Below, piece by piece: positions 57,668-64,000 of a stretch of 64,000 nucleotides of DNA (position 1 is its first letter; every line of letters starts with the position of its first letter). The stretch is taken from positions 20,496,492-20,560,491 of the forward strand of contig CAMGYJ010000002.1 of assembly GCA_946122785.1 (NCBI GenBank), written 5' to 3'. This DNA is from Linum tenue. Taxonomy: Eukaryota > Streptophyta > Magnoliopsida > Malpighiales > Linaceae. The notes under the pieces were generated by a model. That model worked only from the letters and a program-made list of their open reading frames with translations. It did no database searches and was not told the DNA's origin. The translations under genes were made by a program, and so were the position numbers.

Positions 57668-59310
57668 TCACTCTGCGCTCAGGACTTCGATCTCGAAGAT
57701 CAGAGGTGAATTGGGCAGGATTCCCCATGCTCCAAATCCGGCAGCTCCATAGGCGTAGTCCGGGGAGCACTGAAAATTCATTCATGGAGCAACATCATTA
57801 GGTGCTGTGTGCATCATCAAGCAGCAGAATAGAGAAAAATGAGGGAACTCTTTCATGACATGATATGGCTAACTAAATCTTCCACTCATTAAAAGCCAAT
57901 CGTGTTACCTTAACTTTTAAGAGCCTCAAGTATAGCAACATTCAAAGCCTAATCGAATAGGGTGCAGTCATTTGCTGGGCTTGCCAAGCAGGGTTTTGAA
58001 ATTCAAACTATTGACTTGCGATATTGAAACCCTGGATGGATATAACAAGTCGCCTATCCACCAACCAGGATGGGTAGTTTTGGAGTAGCACTGACATACA
58101 AGGTTGTACTTTTTTTTCCTGACAAGTTTTCCTAACAGCGGATGGAATTAACCTCACCATAAAAAGTTCAAACCTTAAAACCTAGAAAGAGCCATGAAAC
58201 ATAAAGATTCAACCTTATCAAGTAACAGACTCTCTACCCCTGGCATGCAATCTGGGTATCATTAACACTCAGCAAAAACTCATTCTTATTTAGTGCATAA
58301 ACAATAATCCAGCATATGGGGAGGGGGGAAAAACACAAGAAACATTACCCGCAGACGAGCGACTTCTCCCACTTGCATTCCCATGACACCTTCATCCCAC
58401 CCTACAGATATATTTAGCAAGAATTATCAGCAGTTGCGCAAGAACTAAGAAGAAATGATACAAAGATTACAAGCACAGAATTCTCAAGGATGAGCTAACA
58501 AGAACCCAAATGCAGACAAATCGACTCTGGAGGCAGCAGAGAAGATTATCCAGTCAAATCTCTCTTTTCCAAATACTTTCAGTACTGACTAAAGCTATAA
58601 AAAAAACATTCTTCCAAACAGACAGTGATAGATTATGTTAAAAATCATTGGGTAACAGCATAGGATAAGCAACTATATATTATCCATAGAAGAGAAAGCC
58701 TATTGAATTATATGGAAATAAAAACAATATTGTGGAAGACAACAAAGTAGCCAATGAATTTCACTTCAAAACGAGGAAATAAAAACATGAGGGCTCACCT
58801 TTTATGACGCTTCCCTTGCCAATATTGAAAGAGAAAGGCTGCTGCCCTGGGTCCTTTGTGCTGAAATACAGGAACAAAGGGGTTCTATTCAACTCACAAA
58901 CACAATAGAAAGGTAGGAACTTGGACCAAGTTCTGCAGGCCAAAGTGACCAATAATGATTCAATAGAACAACAGAAATGATAAGCCTTCACCTCCAGAAC
59001 TTTTCAGACATATCGCCATTTTTCCCTGCAAATCAATAGACGAAGATAATCAATCAGCTAATGAATCTCGCCCAAAGCCTAGCTGTGTTCATTATTAAAC
59101 TAAACCCTAAAGGTTCATCGCCATGAACGCGTCAATGTCACGCAGAATGATGTCCGGCAGAAGAAGAGAAATCGAAATACAAATAAGAGGGTTTTGAATG
59201 CAGGGATAGATAAAAAGCTAACCAAAGCCGGTGCAATGAACGGTGACTTTCTGGCCGCGAGATGGTTTGGGGCCGTTTCCCGGGCGGATGAGCTCCTTCT
59301 CGATTCCCAT
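57668..59310 (-). CDS. FKBP12: FKBP12, peptidyl-prolyl cis-trans isomerase (112 aa, five exons)
   Basis: Exons 59223-59310, 58992-59025, 58799-58860, 58349-58401 and 57668-57769, all with GT-AG introns, join to exactly 112 codons plus TGA, the standard plant FKBP12 length. A single FKBP domain fills the protein: VTVHCTGFG, GKNGDMSEKFWS, DPGQQPFSFNIGKG, VIKGWDEGVMGMQVGE, SPDYAYG and the closing EIEVLSAE. Cys26 and Cys80, which form the plant-specific disulphide, are present. It is a cytosolic enzyme that speeds prolyl isomerisation and can bind rapamycin and TOR (known for the family; plant forms bind weakly or variably). In-frame single ORFs miss this gene because every exon is short. Confidence 0.97.
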
Positions 59311-59435
59311 TTGTGCCTTTCTTCTTTTTCTTCTTCTTCTTCTGGGCTACTGTTGTGGATCGCTCTTGCCTCTTGGTACAGTTGTGTGATTTTGCAGGCG
59401 GCAGGGGGCTAGGTAGGAATCTTGTCGGCTGTATC
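59311..59435 (-). promoter_or_regulatory. FKBP12 5' UTR and proximal promoter, cut short by transposons
   Basis: A CTT-rich leader on plus (GAAGAA on minus) follows the start codon upstream. The hAT MITE begins 126 bp upstream of the ATG, so any further promoter lies in or beyond transposons. Confidence 0.45.
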
Positions 59436-59562
59436 TAGGGGTGTGCAACGGTTCGGTTCGGTCCGGACCGGACCAAACTCATGAGAACCGCGGTCCATTA
59501 GTGAAAGACATGTTAGGACCAAGGACCGGACCATTCTTGCATTTGGTCCATTTGGCTTAATT
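59436..59562. mobile_element. hAT-type MITE, left part (interrupted)
   Basis: Starts TAGGGGTGTGCAACGG, a hAT-like terminus, with GGTTCGGTCC words and AGTGAAAGACATGTTAGG, which also occurs in the decayed copy at about 31955. It breaks at about 59562, where the next MULE begins. The right part is not in the window. Confidence 0.65.
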
Positions 59563-59917
59563 GCAAGTTTGGTCACTCGAATTGTTATAAAATTTTATGT
59601 TTGTCACTCGAATTGATTTATTCCATTTATAGTCACTCGAATTAGTTGAACAGTACAAGTTCCGTCACTCTCCATTAACCTCCGTTAGACTCTGTTAATG
59701 ACGATCGTTAAGTGATGACGTGGCTAATAGAAAATCACAGTCAGCATATTTTAACACTAAAAAATGACGGCCCGACCCTCCACGTCATATTTACCCTCCT
59801 AGTCAGCATTCTTGCCCAACCTGCGAACCAACCCAATTAATTGACCCAAACCCAAACCCGAGACCCAACCCCCCCTGAATCTAGCCATTTTATAAGTCTA
59901 CCCCCTCATAAATGAAT

Positions 59918-61786
59918 GGCAAAATACACTTGTATAGCCAAAACTTTCACGTTTTTTGCCAATAATAGCCACTTTTAGAGAAATACCAAATATAGCCAAT
60001 TCCATCCAATTCTTTAACGGTGTTATCAAACATGCTGACTAGACTAACGTTTCTTGCTAATGTGGCAATTTTTTTTGTCCAAAATCATGCCATGTGGAAA
60101 TGATTATTTTATTATTATAATTAAATTAAAAAATAAATAAATTCCTTCACCCCCCTCTGGTCTCTCTTCTCTCGCCTTTTTCCATGTCCTTCTTCCTCTT
60201 TGTTTGCGACTAGGACATATTAAATTCTCAGGGCAACTCCTCGCCGTTCCCCACCTCCCTCTATTCCCTGAGCATTCTTCCCATCGCTTCCTCCTCGCCG
60301 TCCTAGCCTCTCTCTGGCGCCTCCTCACTGTCCCGACCTCTCTCCGGCGCCGCGTCACTGTTTTTTCCCTCCGATGCTCCACCGCCGAAACAGATCTAGC
60401 CATCGCAAAACGGCGATTCGAGCTCTCACGACGAGGCCGCCAGGGTGAAGAAGAAGTCAAGTTACTCTCTTTGTTGTATTTAGGATTTTTTCGGGTTTGA
60501 AATTGGGATGGTTGCATTTAGGGTTTTTCTGTGGATTTGATTAAGAGTTTTGTTGTTGGGGCATCTACCTTCACAGTGCTCGATTTGGGGGGTTTTGTTG
60601 TTGGGGGTTCTTTAGCGATGTTGGTTTATGGGCAAGAGGGGAGAGTGAACAGATTTTTCAAGGACTACGAGTTCGAATTTAAGGGGCTGGGGGTTCTCCG
60701 ACGAGTTCAAATCTGAGGGGCGAACACAAAACACTTCCAGAGAGGAAGGAGATGAAGCGGTGGCGAATATCTTCTCAACGACAAAAGCGATAAAGAGGTT
60801 ACAGAGAATGGCATCATAAAGGCAGAGTTTGCATTTTTGCAGACTCAGCTTAGAAGCCTCGCCTCGGTATAAAAACAGAGCAATCAATCTGTTACCAGAG
60901 AAGGCACTCACACTCTGTCGGCCTTGTATTTGAGTCTCCATCCATACAGTATAGGGGCGGGAGCTCCGAGGTAGGCAGGCTGAAGAGAGTCCTCTTTTGA
61001 TGATGGCTATGTCGTGTGTACTTCTACTTCCACTATGTCTGGCTTTCAATCAAGCAGCAGGAGCCATGGCTTCCGGCAGGCACGGCGAGGAGCAGCCGCT
61101 TGCCCAGATTGGCATCCACCGTGCTGTTTCGTTCTCCACCGAAACGCTTCTATCAAAGCAACTCACTCCCTTCTCGGCACCAAGGTCGCTCACAAAACTT
61201 CCTCTGCTTCTCGTCCTTGTTATTTTCTCTTCTTCTTTCTAGGCCCGAAAAAAGTTTGGTGCTTAGATGGATGGGTGATTGTTGTTTTCGTTGACAGGGA
61301 TTTTTCAAGGGTTAGGAAGCTGCAGATTCAAAGGTCTGGATTTGTGATTTGTGGTTCTAGATTTAAGATTTTGGGTTCTGGGTTTGAAATTTTGGTTATG
61401 AGTTTATTAATGATGGTGTTCTCTGTTCTTGATTTTGTTTGTCAACCTTGAGGGTTTGGCCAGAGTAATGGAAGGCGCCACGATTTTGGCCGAAATTAAT
61501 TTGAAGAAGCTAGAAGATGAAGTGTTAAAAGGCAAAAGAAATATTTAAAGAAAATTATGACAATGCATCTACGTGGCAAGTGAGGGTGAGTTGTCGTTGA
61601 TGTGGCATCCTAGTCAGCATATTGTTAATCTAACTAACGGAATCTTTAACACCGTTAAAGTTTGTGACGGAAATGGCTAGATTTGGCATACAATCATCCC
61701 AAATTGTGGCTATATCTGGTATTTCTCCAAAAGTGGCTATTATTGTCACAAACGCGAAAGTTATGGCTATGGAAGTGTATTTTGCC
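59918..61786. mobile_element. Pack-MULE nested in the larger MULE (1869 bp)
   Basis: Ends GGCAAAATACACTT and AAGTGTATTTTGCC, with inverted repeats of about 90-150 bp (TAGCCAAAACTTTC, AATAATAGCCACTTTT). It has a perfect 9-bp duplication TAAATGAAT (59909-59917, 61787-61795). The core is gene-like, with CT-rich leader-type sequence, but has no transposase. The mixed ORFs of 60104-61451 overlap on both strands. Confidence 0.9.
60997..61200 (+). pseudogene. Captured first exon of a purple acid phosphatase-like gene
   Basis: The frame from 60997 has a signal-peptide-like start (MSCVLLLPLCLAFNQAAGA), then GEEQPLAQIGIHRAV. After a one-base frame change it continues LHRNASIKATHSLLGTK. The order EQPLS-IAIH(K/R) ... 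NASIKASP-LLG-KG is that of the N-terminus of plant purple acid phosphatases of the PAP1/PAP27 kind (from memory). No metal-binding region is included, so there is no enzyme. It was probably taken up by the MULE as a single exon. Confidence 0.55.
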
Positions 61787-61897
61787 TAAATGAATCCCTA
61801 ACCTAACCATCTATTCTCTTCTTCTTTAATCTGCGCGAGAAGCGCCCCCTCCCCATTCATCTGTTCCTTTCCTCCTCCTCTCACTTCCCCTCTACCA

Positions 61898-62349
61898 ATG
61901 GTGGCACCCTTCTGTCACTATGGAGAGCCAACAGATCTGAAGACGAGCTGGACTGAGGCGAATCCAGGAAGAAGGTTTTATGGATGCAGCAGATATGGGG
62001 TAAGGTTTCATCCACCTTTGTTTCCTTTTTATTGTTACAATTCGACTATTATTTTGCCCTTTTCATCCTTCTATTATTTATGTGCGATGATGTGTAGACA
62101 AATGGAGCATGTAACTACTTCAGATGGCTTGACCCCGCCCTTGATGAGCATATGAGAAATGTGTTGCTAAACTTTCATCGTCGAATTCGGGAGCTAGAGA
62201 AGAGGCAAAACAAGGAGGTGTCCAAGTTTGATCGGAAAATGGTGCCGTTCATCATTTTAGGAGCTATTGTATTCTTTTTTGTTTTGGATAGGAAAGTGAT
62301 ATGTCGTCTGTGTAGTTGTAGTTGTTGTAATCTTTTGATGTGTAGCTAA
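61898..62349 (+). CDS. GRF-type zinc-finger protein with a C-terminal membrane segment (117 aa, two exons)
   Basis: Exons 61898-61999 and 62098-62349, with a GT-AG intron of 98 bp, join in frame. The zinc finger reads CHYGEPTDLKTSWTEANPGR, then RRFYGCSRYG, across the intron to NGACNYFRWLDPALDEH. This is the GRF pattern with conserved Cys/His and the GR-FYGC and C-YF-W-D motifs. A basic helix, RRIRELEKRQNKEVSKF, follows, then a hydrophobic stretch, VPFIILGAIVFFFVL, and a Cys-rich tail. Small GRF proteins of this build are frequent in plant genomes, often within transposons. Function unknown; nucleic acid binding is inferred from the finger. It points towards the transposase remnant. Confidence 0.75.
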
Positions 62350-62394
62350 TGTAGTCGAACGATCTGTCTAGTTCTTGACAATGTGAATCCTAGT

Positions 62395-62585
62395 ATTATC
62401 AATTTAAGCTACAGTCACTTGAATTGATAAATTGTTTCATGCTTGGTCACTTGAATTGCTAAAGTGTTTCATGTTTGGTCACTTGAATTGCTAAATTGTT
62501 CTGTGTTTGGTCACTGTAAATGGAAAATGGTTTTAACTTTGGTCACTTGAATTGAAAATTGGTTTCAGAATTGGTCACTCACAGG
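62395..62585 (+). repeat. Tandem subterminal-type repeats
   Basis: Five diverged units of about 37 bp with the word TTGGTCACTTGAATTG, related to GGTCACTCGAATTG of the left end at 59570. They lie between the two convergent genes. Confidence 0.75.
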
Positions 62586-62880
62586 TAGCAGCACGAATGG
62601 AACAACAAGGCACGTATTTGTGCAAAAGAACCTTCCAATGTACTGGAAGATTGATAAACCTGATAGTCGTTCATAAAACTTAGTCTTACAAGGTCCAAAT
62701 GATAATTATAGCCTCGAGGACAGTGTTTTTTCAAAAGAGCAATTCACCATGACCTAATAGGCTAGATAATACGACAAAGCAACATTCAACGTCTACATTT
62801 ACTAGCCAATTGGCGGCTTCAAAATGGTAATTATCATTTGGACCTAAACTGCAACTAATCTTCACTCGTTCTCTTGAGTC
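62586..62880. other. Non-coding spacer between the GRF gene and the transposase remnant
   Basis: Nothing recognisable apart from a short repeated word, AAATGATAATTATAGCC, with an inverted counterpart, GGTAATTATCATTTGG, at about 62826, which could form a weak stem. Confidence 0.4.
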
Positions 62881-64000
62881 ACTTGGCTTGTATTTTGCGA
62901 TCCTTGGCTGAGCTGCAGTGATGCCTGAACCCGTGGCCTCCTAGTAGTTCCCTGCAAAGTCAAAGCTACATTAGAAGATAGTGGACTTTATTAGAAAGAA
63001 AAATTGTACAAGTGAATAAATAAATACATTTCGCATGAGCTGGACAGTGTTGGGCTGATTCAATGGCGCTTTTGCAGCCCTCTGTTGCTGCCTTTGTATG
63101 GCTGCCAGTCGTTTTTTCTGCTCTTTCGAGCTGTTCCGCCCTTTTAGCTTCTTCCTTAGCATGTCTCCTTTCCTCCGCCTGTTTCTTCCTTTTTTCATTA
63201 TGGAACAGTTTGGTGTGCCCAACTACCCCACATGTGATGCACGCGTACTTCCTTCCTTTCGGCTTTGATGATTCCCTTTCACCCTTCTTCTATTTCTTAT
63301 TCCCTTTCTCATCCTCATCGAGTCCCTTTCTTCGTTGCTTCTTTGGTCTGCCCCTTTTTTCGAGTTTGCTACTAGAGGGACTCCACAATCCCCCAAATCA
63401 GAAACTGGTCAATACTCCTTGCCATTAGTAGGTGAAATGGAGAACTGGTATATCTTAGTCGTTGTTTCCCTCAGGTAGCAATCAACAACATTTTCCTTGA
63501 TCAACATTTTTGCCTTCCTGATTGTCGTGATGGCATGCGCACACGGAATGCCGGTCAACTCCCAATGTCTACATGTAATGTCTTCTTCTTCATATTGACC
63601 ACAACTTGGAGGCCCATATATACCAATCACATGGATCAGCACATACTGCTTGCAGCTTCCTCTTATCCTTCTTCTTGAAACAAATAGGGCCCTTTTCCAC
63701 AAAGGCATGCTGCTTTATGGCCTCTTTCAACTCGTCGAAACTGCCAAATCTTTGCGAAACAGCGAAAGTAGGGATCTCCATGTCTCTCTCAGCTCGAAAC
63801 TCCTCCACCTGGTGACTTTCCTCATCTTCATCTGAGCTACAAATTGTCCTTCGATTGTCTGAGTCGACATATGAACCCTCCTCTGCTTCTATGATAGTCT
63901 TCTTGCACTTCTCAATTTCATCTTCTTCGGTGTGGAAATCAGCTTCTACATATGCTGCTACGCTTCTTTCAAACTGCAGATTGTCAGCTCTGCTAAAGTC
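62881..64000 (-). pseudogene. Mutator-like (MURA) transposase gene with the catalytic core deleted
   Basis: From the window edge the minus strand encodes an acidic stretch and then the N-terminal MuDR DNA-binding domain (FAVSQRFGSFDELKEAIKQH ... CADPCDWYIWAS, 63600-63800). Almost directly after this comes the C-terminal SWIM finger (DITCRHWELTGIPCAHAITTI, 63510-63590), in another frame. The roughly 350-residue DDE transposase region between them is missing. Downstream are an AT-hook (KRGRPKKQRRKG, about 63340), a zinc knuckle (CITCGVVGHTKLFHNEKR, about 63200), a basic coiled helix and a tail exon ending near 62884. It cannot transpose anything, but the DNA-binding ends are well kept. Confidence 0.8.

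Larger units (their letters stand above)
59563..64000. mobile_element. Large MULE, left end (runs off the window)
   Basis: The left end, CTTAATTGCAAGTTTGGTCACTCG, is a relative of the TIR at 55721. Inside are a smaller MULE (59918-61786), a GRF zinc-finger gene, subterminal repeats and a damaged transposase gene on the opposite strand. The right terminus is not visible, so the unity of this element is an inference. Confidence 0.55.

Noticed and set aside
57604..57801. Short ORFs on both strands near 57.6-57.8 kb
   Set aside because: They are other frames or single-exon pieces of the spliced FKBP12 gene.
60104..61049. ORFs of 137 and 145 residues on the minus strand in the nested MULE
   Set aside because: Overlap plus-strand frames, low complexity (R/E-rich) and lie in transposon core sequence without recognisable motifs.

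Overview
This is nuclear DNA of a flowering plant, most likely a eudicot. Three intact spliced or single-exon plant genes (a KIC-type EF-hand protein, the mitochondrial channel MSL1 and a 112-residue FKBP12) sit beside a dense plant transposon landscape. The transposons include a chromodomain Ty3/gypsy element, non-autonomous LTR elements, a large Helitron, hAT and Mutator-like (MULE) elements and an L1 fragment. The species cannot be named from the sequence.

Layout. Bases 1-30135 are one nested retroelement block. The base layer is a non-coding, Copia-like LTR family with several LTRs and alternating pieces of internal region, enlarged by tandem duplications of about 10.1 kb and 1.2 kb. Two younger elements sit in it: a non-autonomous gypsy element with a gag-like ORF (5518-10886, TSD TATAG) and a full-length chromovirus-type gypsy element (17879-28650, TSD GCAAG, 1471-residue gag-pol, LTRs without visible differences). 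The unoccupied version of each target survives elsewhere in the window. The internal region also holds a row of five stem-loops with compensating arm changes, the least explained signal here.

Bases 30136-51250 are a different neighbourhood. An array of tRNA-Ala(AGC) genes and relics, all in the same short flanking unit, was split by a Helitron of about 11.6 kb (35576-47169). Its termini are clear (CTAG end with hairpin, TC end, insertion between A and T). It carries a decayed Rep gene and two RPA-like genes and is itself hit by two hAT elements and a Mutator-type MITE. East of it lies a fresh 1.63-kb tandem duplication of tRNA relics plus an L1 RNase H fragment.

Bases 51250-59435 are the gene-bearing part, all on the minus strand: KIC, MSL1 and FKBP12, with a gene-fragment-carrying MULE (55721-57171) between MSL1 and FKBP12. 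Bases 59436-64000 are a stack of DNA transposons: a hAT MITE cut by a larger MULE that runs off the window. That MULE carries a GRF zinc-finger gene converging on an internally deleted MURA-type transposase gene. It was invaded by another MULE (59918-61786) carrying what looks like the first exon of a purple acid phosphatase.

The three host genes do not form a pathway: KIC is a calcium sensor of the cytoskeleton, MSL1 a mitochondrial channel and FKBP12 a cytosolic prolyl isomerase. Most other signal is transposon stratigraphy, which can be ordered because many target-site duplications are perfect.
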